DNA from: CAYOMP01 sp964405075
GTDB lineage: Bacteria; Bacillota; Clostridia; Lachnospirales; Lachnospiraceae
Length of the DNA: 7,275 nt
Direction of reading: 5' to 3'
Assembly: GCA_964405075.1 (NCBI GenBank)
Contig: CAYOMP010000143.1
Coordinates: 1 to 7,275 of the forward strand
In this document: positions 1 to 6,458 of the stretch, in pieces
Numbering within the stretch: position 1 is the first letter of the stretch
How the letters are laid out: every line of letters starts with the position of its first letter
The notes under the pieces: generated by a model
Told to the model about the DNA's origin: nothing
The model's input: the letters and a program-made list of their open reading frames with translations, nothing else
The model's database searches: none
Program-made: the position numbers and the translations under genes

Positions 1-26
1 GTTTTACGACATTTTTATATGCCACA

Positions 27-78
27 ATTCCTACATCCTTATAATATCATTTGCATTTCCTCATTCCTACATTTATAA
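27..78. repeat. Degenerate direct repeat downstream of the nuclease cassette
   Basis: ATTCCTACAT occurs at 27-36 and again at 63-72, 36 bases apart. Both copies are followed by TTATAA, after two extra bases in the first copy. A weaker relative, TTTCCTAATGTTATATAA, lies at 91-108. No open reading frame of note covers this stretch. The function is unknown, and AT-rich composition makes chance similarity possible. Confidence 0.35.
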
Positions 79-135
79 CTTCTCTATCTATTTCCTAATG
101 TTATATAAGCATATAAATATGCCCCTATTATTTTA

Positions 136-741
136 TTAACAAAATAAAATATTGCATTGCACCTTCTTATTTTGCAGATTCAAGCCGTTATATGAATTCA
201 CCTCAAAATACATTTGTTCATCTAAATATCCTGCATTGAGTTCTGTCAAACAACCATTAGCCCAATTATTAGTGCTTCTCTTGTCAAACCAATGTAGCCA
301 TACACAATCAGTTTCATATATTACACCAAAATAAAATTGGCAATTATAAGGTAAACTTTTAACATATTGCTTTATTTTAGGCATATCTGTCTTTATATAA
401 TCAGATGTTGTCTTTGCATTTCCACCATCATATTTTAATTCTATAATAGTAGCAATATCAGTCATTCTTTCACTTAAATATGAAGTTTGTTTACTCATAT
501 CCATTTCTACAATTGCTAAATCAGCTCGATACTTTAAATCTTTGAAATAGAATTCTGGATAGATATATAGGTTATTTTCTTGCAATATATTTTCTAATTT
601 AACTTGCAAGTGATGATATAGACTACATTGTAAACTTGCTTCTTTAATCAACTTTCCTTTCCCATAATCATTACATATTTCATCAAGCCAAACTTCTTTG
701 ATAATCTTATCAATTTCTTTTTTAATGCTCAATTTTATCAT
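136..741 (-). CDS. Putative PD-(D/E)XK-like nuclease, small accessory protein
   Basis: I do not recognise a named family. The 201-residue protein has a pattern that fits the PD-(D/E)XK nuclease fold: a helix with E34 (KEASLQCSLYHHL), a strand ending in D74 (YRADLAIVEMD), then E101 and K103 in IIELKYDGG, giving E...D...ExK. The pattern is seen; the fold and DNA cleavage are inferred. A helical stretch (about 115 to 130) and a hydrophobic strand (QFYFGVIYE) follow, as is common in this superfamily. There is no signal peptide or membrane segment, so it should be cytoplasmic. I chose the ATG at 739-741 because GGGGA lies 8 bases upstream. An in-frame TTG at 754-756 would add five residues (MGKHF) but has no visible ribosome binding site. 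The gene follows the HKD-nuclease gene by about 50 bases with no terminator or strong promoter between them, so the two are probably co-transcribed. The C-terminus is Cys-containing (VQCNILFC). It could instead be a catalytically inactive partner. Confidence 0.7.
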   Translation of the reverse strand: MIKLSIKKEIDKIIKEVWLDEICNDYGKGKLIKEASLQCSLYHHLQVKLENILQENNLYIYPEFYFKDLKYRADLAIVEMDMSKQTSYLSERMTDIATIIELKYDGGNAKTTSDYIKTDMPKIKQYVKSLPYNCQFYFGVIYETDCVWLHWFDKRSTNNWANGCLTELNAGYLDEQMYFEVNSYNGLNLQNKKVQCNILFC

Positions 742-748
742 AAAATGT

Positions 749-754
749 TTCCCC
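749..754 (-). promoter_or_regulatory. Weak ribosome binding site deciding the start of the downstream cassette gene
   Basis: The minus strand reads GGGGAAACATTTT directly before the ATG at 739-741. The G-run is eight to nine bases from that ATG, a workable spacing, although it is not the GGAGG seen at other genes in the window. It overlaps the alternative TTG start at 754-756, which argues against TTG. Translation may therefore be weaker than for the upstream nuclease gene. Confidence 0.4.
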
Positions 755-793
755 AATACACTTTGTTATTATTAAAATCCACATTGAATTTTC

Positions 794-2041
794 TTAATCA
801 TTTTCTTTCATTCGAATATTTGAATTATAATCAATAACTCCATATTTCTTTTCTAATTCATCCAATCGCTTATCAATATAATCCTTTGCATTTCCAGATA
901 ACCTAATATGCGCTTTTTGATGATGCTTTTTGGCAACAGCAGCAATTGTCTCATTCTTTCCAAAAGAAGAAATATAAGTATCAGAACCTAACTTATCCCA
1001 TATCTCATCCATTGGAATCCCTTTTTCTATTGGCATATTCAATACTTTTGAATCCTTTATCACACAATACCAAGGATATCTAGTCATCCAACTATGTTCC
1101 TTCAACCATTCATTTCTTACATAGTTTTCTTCTTTAAATGCTGCAAGATGTCCTCTACCGACTATAAGCGGTTGTTTTTTTCCTCTAACATCTGTTGTCA
1201 AAGCGGCAAGATATATTTCATCATTTTCTTTAATGGAATGAACTTTAAATGGGTAATTAGATAAATACCAAACTCTATCATCAACTTGCACCTCAGTCAT
1301 TGGAAATTTTTCTTTTGCTTCTAGTCGGTCATTTCCTTCTCCATCAAATTTAAGCCAGATAGTATGGTCATAAAAAACTTGTTCATGTCCTTCAAAGCTC
1401 CTAAACATAGAATCTATGATATCTTCTTCATTTTTACATTTCTCAATTTCTTTTAATATGTCATTTGGATTTTCAAATATGTTTTTCTTATCCAAACTTG
1501 CTCCATACATGAAAGTACTTTTTACTTCTTTATTCTTTTTAGAACTAAATGAATATTTATATTTCTCCCTACCAGACGCAAGCACTTCTTTTGTAATCAA
1601 TCCCTCTTTAGATTGTTTTATCCTTGTAAGCAAATCATCAAAATAAGAATGTAATTCATCTAGAATATTATCCTCTTTATCCATTAACAAGGATAATTCC
1701 ACATTGGATTTGAATCCTCCAGCAGTGAAATTTGCAGAACCAAGCACACCATAATCATCATCAAACAAATATAGCTTTGTGTGCAAACCTTTCAATGCAT
1801 ATACTTCTATTCCAGTGTCCATCATCATTTCAATAGCGTCCATACTATTTGCTTTTGCAAACATATCTTCTAAGTAAAATCTAGTTATAAATTCACACTT
1901 AATATTTGATTTCTTTATTACATCACATAATTTTTTGGCCATAGATTCTGATATAAAAGGACTTATTATTTTTATCCTTTTGGTTATTCCATCAAATAGG
2001 TCTAATATCCTATCATAATGATTGTTGGTCAAAACTTGCAT
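794..2041 (-). CDS. Phospholipase D-like (HKD) nuclease-family protein with unassigned C-terminal domain
   Basis: This 415-residue protein carries one complete HKD motif in its N-terminal third: H87-T-K89, D94, then G101-S102-A-N104 and E115, fitting HxK(x4)D(x6)GSxN. Proteins with a single HKD usually form dimers that build one active site; known examples include the BfiI/NgoFVII restriction-enzyme group and Nuc-type nucleases. The N-terminus (KRIKIISPFIS) is the usual first strand of this fold. There is no signal peptide or transmembrane helix, so it is probably cytoplasmic and acts on nucleic acid; this is inferred. Residues about 150 to 220 are charged and linker-like. Residues about 220 to 370 are rich in W, Y and F (VDDRVWYLSNYPF, PLIVGRGHLAAF, TRYPWYCVI) and loosely recall a PUA/EVE-like small beta domain; this is a weak guess. 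The ATG start is supported by GAGGTG at 2048-2053. It heads a two-gene unit with its own promoter. No methyltransferase is visible, so a restriction-modification role is not established. Confidence 0.85.
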   Translation of the reverse strand: MQVLTNNHYDRILDLFDGITKRIKIISPFISESMAKKLCDVIKKSNIKCEFITRFYLEDMFAKANSMDAIEMMMDTGIEVYALKGLHTKLYLFDDDYGVLGSANFTAGGFKSNVELSLLMDKEDNILDELHSYFDDLLTRIKQSKEGLITKEVLASGREKYKYSFSSKKNKEVKSTFMYGASLDKKNIFENPNDILKEIEKCKNEEDIIDSMFRSFEGHEQVFYDHTIWLKFDGEGNDRLEAKEKFPMTEVQVDDRVWYLSNYPFKVHSIKENDEIYLAALTTDVRGKKQPLIVGRGHLAAFKEENYVRNEWLKEHSWMTRYPWYCVIKDSKVLNMPIEKGIPMDEIWDKLGSDTYISSFGKNETIAAVAKKHHQKAHIRLSGNAKDYIDKRLDELEKKYGVIDYNSNIRMKEND

Positions 2042-2066
2042 CTATTTCACCTCATAAATTCTTACT

Positions 2067-2096
2067 ATTATAATTATAAACATGATATTTTCTCAA
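2067..2096 (-). promoter_or_regulatory. Possible second, downstream sigma-A promoter for the nuclease cassette
   Basis: On the minus strand TTGAGA (2091-2096) is followed after 18 bases by TATAAT (2067-2072), and an overlapping TATAAT lies at 2073-2078. It sits downstream of the better promoter. In such AT-rich DNA a TATAAT is easily met by chance, so this is a secondary candidate that would give a very short leader. Confidence 0.3.
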
Positions 2097-2100
2097 CTTT

Positions 2101-2129
2101 ATTATATCAATCTATTTAATATCTATCAA
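2101..2129 (-). promoter_or_regulatory. Sigma-A type promoter of the two-gene nuclease cassette
   Basis: The minus strand shows TTGATA (2124-2129) and a perfect TATAAT (2101-2106) separated by exactly 17 bases, a near-consensus vegetative promoter. Transcription would start near 2094, leaving a leader of about 50 bases before the ATG at 2041, which contains the GAGGTG ribosome binding site. It lies downstream of the terminators of the neighbouring operon, so the cassette has independent expression. Confidence 0.75.
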
Positions 2130-2137
2130 TATTTTCC

Positions 2138-2151
2138 AGAACGCATGTTTG
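2138..2151. promoter_or_regulatory. LexA (SOS) box-like element upstream of the nuclease promoter
   Basis: The plus strand reads AGAACGCATGTTTG. It matches the core GAAC-RNRY-GTTY of the Bacillus-type LexA (DinR) box, with mismatches only at the two outermost bases. It is centred near -50 relative to the predicted start and ends 9 bases upstream of the -35 hexamer. That is less typical for direct repression than overlap with -35/-10. It is the only recognisable operator-like sequence in this intergenic region. A chance match is possible. Confidence 0.4.
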
Positions 2152-2196
2152 AACTAAAATTCCTAATTATCCCAAAATATGGAGCTAATTAACATT

Positions 2197-2230
2197 AAAA
2201 AAATTCGCAAGCCTTTTGAGCCTGCGAATT
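2197..2230 (-). terminator. Intrinsic terminator, second of two hairpins closing the clpX-lon-ysxC operon
   Basis: On the minus strand the arms AATTCGCA (2223-2230) and TGCGAATT (2202-2209) pair. The stem can extend inward through GGCT/GGCT with G-U pairs around a CAAAA loop. A run of seven U (2197-2203) follows on the transcript. This is a classical rho-independent terminator for leftward transcription. Confidence 0.85.
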
Positions 2231-2262
2231 AAAAGACCAATCAAAAATCTGATTGGTCTTTT
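2231..2262 (-). terminator. Perfect 12-bp hairpin terminator directly after the AI-2E family gene
   Basis: AAAAGACCAATC (2231-2242) and GATTGGTCTTTT (2251-2262) form a perfect 12-bp inverted repeat with an 8-base loop, beginning 13 bases after the stop codon at 2276. Leftward transcripts end the stem with UUUU AAUU. Rightward transcripts would end in a longer U-rich run (TTTTATTTTTT), so it could act in both directions. It abuts the next hairpin, making a tandem terminator. Confidence 0.8.
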
Positions 2263-2275
2263 ATTTTTTAACTAT

Positions 2276-3400
2276 CTATTCTATTTTTCTAAAATTATCA
2301 ATATCAGTCAGTATCTCTCGAATGCATTTAATAATATTATCAAATGCTCCTCTTTCATACAGATTAATAACAATCATACCGGCCGGAACTCCTATAATCA
2401 TTCCAATTACGCCCTTGAATTTGTATCCCACATACATAAATACTAATGTTGCCAATGGATTAAGCCCAATTGTATCACCAACAATCTTAGGCTGTATTAA
2501 CTGCCTTACTAATTGTGTTACCCCATAAAGAATCAATAATCCTATGGCAATTCTATAATCTGATGATAACAATTTAAATACTGCCCATGGGATTAATACC
2601 GTTCCGGTTCCAAATACTGGTAACAAGTCAAGAAATGCTATTAATATGGCTATTAATATTGAATATGGAACTCCGAGTATTTCTAAACCTATAAACAGTA
2701 TTATTGCAACTACTATCATAATTTTAAACTGTGCCTTAAAATAACCACCTACTAAATTCGAAAAATCCTTAACTATGGTATCTATCGATTCAGTAACAGA
2801 AACAGGTAATGCCTTGTGATAAAACTCAATAACCTTATCTCTGTCTACAATAAAGAAATATGATGATAATATTGTCATTACCACTATTATCAATGTAGAT
2901 GGTATATTTTTAGCAATATTTCCTGCTGCCTCAACTGTTGGTGCACTTACATTTTGAAATATCCCGCTAACAATATTTCCCAATTCGCCTTTTAATGTTT
3001 GAATTACATTCTGTGCCGAACTAGGTAATCTGGAAGAAATAATATCTACATTATTACCAATATTACCAAAATCCTCTGTCAAATTAGCATATATTTCCGG
3101 CATATCATTAATCAAATCCACCACTTCACCAACAATTGCACCTACGCCAAAGTATATTCCAAGTATAACTAACGCAAGTGCCGCTATAATAATTAACGCC
3201 GAACTATGCTTCCTGACAATTTTCATTTTACTTTCAAAAAACTTAGCTAACGGATTTGCCACTGCCGCAATACACCATCCAATAACAAATGGCAAGAAAA
3301 ACACTAATACTTTTGGTAATATGAATATTATAGATAAAACTGTTACTAAAAAAATCAAAATATTAACTAAGATCTTTAAATATTTTTTCCCCGCACTCAT
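2276..3400 (-). CDS. AI-2E/PerM family membrane transporter, possibly YtvI-like
   Basis: This 374-residue polytopic membrane protein has the AI-2E/PerM family layout. Hydrophobic segments lie at about 8-28, 30-48, 67-91, 167-187, 226-246, 247-272, 284-298 and 315-348, with a large soluble loop (about 93-165) after the third, as is usual for the family. Signature stretches are DLLPVFGTGTVLIPW (258-272) and QPKIVGDTIGLNPL (303-316), followed by a Gly-rich GVIGMIIGVPAG (330-341). Members include exporters of small molecules, Na+/H+ antiporters and YtvI, a sporulation membrane protein of similar length (about 370 residues). The LIPW after the signature recalls YtvI, but I cannot separate the subgroups by eye. 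The ATG at 3398-3400 is preceded by GGAGG at an 8-base spacing. It begins 36 bases after ysxC with no room for a clear promoter, so it is the last gene of the clpX-lon-ysxC operon, closed by two hairpins. The substrate is unknown. Confidence 0.9.
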   Translation of the reverse strand: MSAGKKYLKILVNILIFLVTVLSIIFILPKVLVFFLPFVIGWCIAAVANPLAKFFESKMKIVRKHSSALIIIAALALVILGIYFGVGAIVGEVVDLINDMPEIYANLTEDFGNIGNNVDIISSRLPSSAQNVIQTLKGELGNIVSGIFQNVSAPTVEAAGNIAKNIPSTLIIVVMTILSSYFFIVDRDKVIEFYHKALPVSVTESIDTIVKDFSNLVGGYFKAQFKIMIVVAIILFIGLEILGVPYSILIAILIAFLDLLPVFGTGTVLIPWAVFKLLSSDYRIAIGLLILYGVTQLVRQLIQPKIVGDTIGLNPLATLVFMYVGYKFKGVIGMIIGVPAGMIVINLYERGAFDNIIKCIREILTDIDNFRKIE

Positions 3401-3436
3401 ACATATGACCTCCGTCTCGTATATTTTGCTTTATTT

Positions 3437-4069
3437 TTATTCTTCTTCGTTAGCTTCTTCTATCTCTTCCTGTATTTCTTTTACAACTGCTAATTCCTCT
3501 TCTATTAATTGCCAAATTTCGTCTCTTCCATTCTTAGTCTGGGCTGAAAAAGGAATAATTCTTGTACCTTTCTCTACATTAAGACCTTCCTTAATCATCT
3601 TAATGTGCTTTTGAATCTGACCTCTACTAACTTTATCTGACTTAGTAGCTATGATTACCGGATTATATCCATTGTAAACTATCCACTCATACATATTTCT
3701 ATCATTTGCCGAAGGCTCATGTCTAATATCAATTAACAAAAAGATAACTCTTAATTGCTGTGATTTCTGTAGATATCTTTCTATCATTTTGCCCCATTTT
3801 GCCTTTATTTCCTGCGAAACCTTTGCATATCCATACCCAGGCAAGTCAACAAAATACAATTCTTTATTAACATTATAAAAGTTAATTGTTTGTGTTTTTC
3901 CCGGCTGTGAGGAAGTCCTCGCCAAAGATTTTCTATTAACCAAAGCATTGATTAATGATGATTTACCTACATTAGATTTACCTGCAAATGCTATTTCCGG
4001 TAATGAATTCTCTGGTAATTTGCTTGTAATCCCACAAACTGTTTCTAATTCAACATTCTTAATAACCAT
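3437..4069 (-). CDS. ysxC: Ribosome biogenesis GTP-binding protein YsxC/EngB (YihA)
   Basis: YsxC/EngB is an essential GTPase that assists assembly of the large (50S) ribosomal subunit in the cytoplasm. At 210 residues it has the usual length (about 195-210) and a single TrmE-Era-EngA-like G domain with all motifs. G1 is GKSNVGKSS (30-38), the G2 region is SSQPGKTQTINFY with T59 and T61, G3 is DLPGYGYA (75-82), G4 is TKSD (142-145) and G5 is FSA (174-176). The Glu-rich tail (EEIEEANEEE) lies outside the G domain and is probably disordered. The ATG at 4067-4069 is preceded by AAAGGA inside the 15-base gap after the lon stop, so the two genes are tightly linked and probably share a transcript. 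The lon-ysxC pairing is conserved in many Firmicutes, including Bacillus subtilis. Identification is near certain. Confidence 0.97.
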   Translation of the reverse strand: MVIKNVELETVCGITSKLPENSLPEIAFAGKSNVGKSSLINALVNRKSLARTSSQPGKTQTINFYNVNKELYFVDLPGYGYAKVSQEIKAKWGKMIERYLQKSQQLRVIFLLIDIRHEPSANDRNMYEWIVYNGYNPVIIATKSDKVSRGQIQKHIKMIKEGLNVEKGTRIIPFSAQTKNGRDEIWQLIEEELAVVKEIQEEIEEANEEE

Positions 4070-4084
4070 ACTATTTTCCTTTAT

Positions 4085-6400
4085 CTACTTTACTAATGCA
4101 TGTTCTAATACTGTTGCCATAGTTTCTACCAACACTATTTCCATACCCTTTTTTATTTCGTCATCAATTTCATCTATATCTTTTTGATTCTTCATAGGCA
4201 CTAGAACTTTCTTGATTCCTGCATTCTTTGCCGCCAGCATTTTTTCCTTTAATCCACCGATTGGAAGAACTCTTCCTCTAAGTGTTATTTCACCAGTCAT
4301 TGCAACTGATGCTTTTACCGGTATATTAGTAATTGCCGAAATCATAGCTGTTGCCATGGTTATGCCTGCCGATGGCCCATCCTTTGGCACTGCACCCTCC
4401 GGAATATGGATATGTATATCATTCTCTTTAAAGAAGTCCTCTGGAATATCATATTCTTTACTAACTGAACGGATATAGCTAATTCCGGCTCTGGCTGATT
4501 CCTTCATAACGTCACCTAACTGACCTGTTAGTTGGAACTCGCCTTTTCCAGGCATTACATTTACTTCAATCTCTAATGTATCACCACCAACGCTTGTCCA
4601 TGCTAAACCTCTAACAATACCCACTTCATCTGTTTCATTTGCCATATCAATTGTATACTTCTCTTTACCTAAGAATTTTTCCAGATTCTTTTCAGTAACC
4701 TTAACCTCTGTCTTCTTTTCTTCTAAAATTCTCCTGGCAGTCTTTCTACATATTTCTCCAATTTTTCTTTCAAGATTACGGACTCCCGCTTCCTTAGTAT
4801 ACCCGGTAATTACCTTTGCTAATGCCTTATCAGAAATTGTTAGCTGTTCTTTCTTTATTCCATTTTTTTCCATCTGTTTATCAATTAGATGCTCTCTTGC
4901 AATATGGAATTTCTCATTCTCTGTATAACTGCTAACTTCAATAATTTCCATTCTATCTAATAACGGTCTTGGAATTGTCTGCAATGAATTAGCCGTTGCT
5001 ATAAATAATACTTCTGATAAATCAATTGGCAGTTCAATATAATGGTCCCTAAACTTAGTATTCTGTTCAGCATCTAATACTTCTAATAATGCAGCAGATG
5101 TATCCCCTTTATAATCACTGCTAACCTTGTCTATTTCATCAAGAAGCATTAAAGGATTCTTAACTCCAGCATACTTAAGTCCATTAGCAATTCTACCCGG
5201 CATAGCTCCTACATAGGTTCTTCTGTGACCTCTAATCTCAGCCTCATCTCTAACTCCGCCAAGACTAATTCTTACATATTCCTTATTCAAGGCAGTTGCT
5301 ACACTCTTAGCAATGGATGTTTTACCTGTACCTGGTGGCCCTACTAAACATATAATAGGACTCTGTCCTTTTTTGGTAAGTGCTCTTACAGCTAAGAATT
5401 CCAATATTCTGGATTTTACCTTTTCCAAACCATAATGTTCCTCATCTAACACTTTCTTGGCATAGGCTATGTCCTTATTATCCTTTGATGCCTTATTCCA
5501 AGGCATTTCTAACAATGTTTCTATATAACCTCTTACTACTGCATTTTCAGAAGAACTCATAGCAGTATTTTTAAATCTGTTAATTTCTTTTTCTATTCTT
5601 TCCTTTACGCTCTTAGGTGCTTTTAGTTTTTCTAACTGCATCATATAATTAGCAGCTTCCGATTCAGTTGTATCCTCGCCTAATTCTTCTCTAATAAGTT
5701 TTTGTTGTTCTCGTAAAATATATTCCTTTTGATTACGGTCAACTTTTTCTTTAACCTTATTTTGTAAATCCTTTTTTATTTTGAATATATTAGTTTCATT
5801 GTTTAATAAAACACATAAAACTTCATATCTTTCTTCAATTTGTTCCGCCTCAAGAATCTGCTGTTTGCTTTCATTTGACATAGGAACATTAATTGCTATC
5901 TGATTAATTAACTTTACAATATCTTCCTGTTCAATAACATTTTTGATAAATTCTTTACTTATTTTTCTATTCTCACCACTATATTTTAAGAACAATTCTT
6001 TCAAGGCTCTTAACATAGCTTCGCCTTCATTTTCATCTATTTCATTGTCTTCTTCAATACACTCGACCTGAGCCAATATGTATTCAGTTTCTTCCTCCAA
6101 CGAACCCAGAAAATGTGCTCTTTCTACACCTTCTACCAATACTCTTAAAATATCATTAGGTAATTTAATCACCTGTCTGATTATGGCTATGCAACCTGTT
6201 CTATATAAATCTTCAAACTGGGGATCATTCACATTAACATCTACCTGTGATACAAGAAAAATCTTTTGGTCATTAAGCATTGCTTTTTCTATTGCTTTTA
6301 TAGATTTTTCTCTACTAACATCAAAATGAATAATCATATCCGGAAGTATTGTCATTCCTCTAAGTGCCACTGCTGGCATTACTTTTATTTCTTCACCCAT
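4085..6400 (-). CDS. lon: ATP-dependent Lon protease (LonA type)
   Basis: Lon is a cytoplasmic homohexameric AAA+ serine protease that unfolds and degrades damaged and certain regulatory proteins. At 771 residues it matches bacterial LonA (about 770-790). The order is an N-terminal substrate-binding LON domain (about 8-190), a long helical region (about 200-305), an AAA+ module and a C-terminal protease domain. The AAA+ module has Walker A GPPGTGKT (354-361), pore loop TYVG (395-398), Walker B LMLLDEID with D421 and E422, and sensor and arginine-finger stretches ATANS and LLDRMEI. The protease domain has S677 in DGPSAG and K720 in GGLKEKM, the catalytic Ser-Lys dyad. No transmembrane segment is present, which separates it from LonB. 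The ATG at 6398-6400 follows GGAG by a good spacing. It lies 58 bases after clpX, with a hairpin but no obvious promoter in that gap, and 15 bases before ysxC. Confidence 0.98.
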   Translation of the reverse strand: MGEEIKVMPAVALRGMTILPDMIIHFDVSREKSIKAIEKAMLNDQKIFLVSQVDVNVNDPQFEDLYRTGCIAIIRQVIKLPNDILRVLVEGVERAHFLGSLEEETEYILAQVECIEEDNEIDENEGEAMLRALKELFLKYSGENRKISKEFIKNVIEQEDIVKLINQIAINVPMSNESKQQILEAEQIEERYEVLCVLLNNETNIFKIKKDLQNKVKEKVDRNQKEYILREQQKLIREELGEDTTESEAANYMMQLEKLKAPKSVKERIEKEINRFKNTAMSSSENAVVRGYIETLLEMPWNKASKDNKDIAYAKKVLDEEHYGLEKVKSRILEFLAVRALTKKGQSPIICLVGPPGTGKTSIAKSVATALNKEYVRISLGGVRDEAEIRGHRRTYVGAMPGRIANGLKYAGVKNPLMLLDEIDKVSSDYKGDTSAALLEVLDAEQNTKFRDHYIELPIDLSEVLFIATANSLQTIPRPLLDRMEIIEVSSYTENEKFHIAREHLIDKQMEKNGIKKEQLTISDKALAKVITGYTKEAGVRNLERKIGEICRKTARRILEEKKTEVKVTEKNLEKFLGKEKYTIDMANETDEVGIVRGLAWTSVGGDTLEIEVNVMPGKGEFQLTGQLGDVMKESARAGISYIRSVSKEYDIPEDFFKENDIHIHIPEGAVPKDGPSAGITMATAMISAITNIPVKASVAMTGEITLRGRVLPIGGLKEKMLAAKNAGIKKVLVPMKNQKDIDEIDDEIKKGMEIVLVETMATVLEHALVK

Positions 6401-6426
6401 ATATTACTCCTACATATTCAAAATAT

Positions 6427-6450
6427 AAGGGTGTCCCTAAAGACACCCAT
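6427..6450 (-). terminator. Attenuator-like hairpin between clpX and lon
   Basis: On the minus strand GGGTGTC (6442-6448) pairs with GACACCC (6429-6435). A U-G pair can extend the 7-bp stem, leaving a TTAG loop. It is followed by TTATATTTT, an interrupted U-rich stretch. It starts about 10 bases after the clpX stop and ends before the lon ribosome binding site. It may be a partial terminator or an RNA-processing or stability element. Full termination would leave lon without a visible promoter. Confidence 0.6.
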
Positions 6451-6458
6451 AATCATTT

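Noticed and set aside
1..36. The first 36 bases begin GTTTTA and read ...GTAAAAC on the other strand, resembling the length and ends of some CRISPR repeats.
   Set aside because: No second copy of the unit occurs in the window; only the 10-base ATTCCTACAT recurs, and GTTTTACGAC does not. No cas gene is visible.
108..124. GCATATAAATATGC inverted repeat after the last cassette gene as a terminator.
   Set aside because: The stem is only five to six AT-rich base pairs with no U-run following on the minus strand.
794..2041. Cardiolipin synthase or phospholipase D lipid enzyme.
   Set aside because: Only one HKD motif is present and there are no membrane helices; lipid synthases of this family carry two HKD motifs and usually N-terminal membrane segments.
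2276..3400. Autoinducer-2 exporter acting in quorum sensing.
   Set aside because: The family name comes from one member, and most members have other or unknown substrates. Nothing nearby (luxS, lsr genes) supports it.
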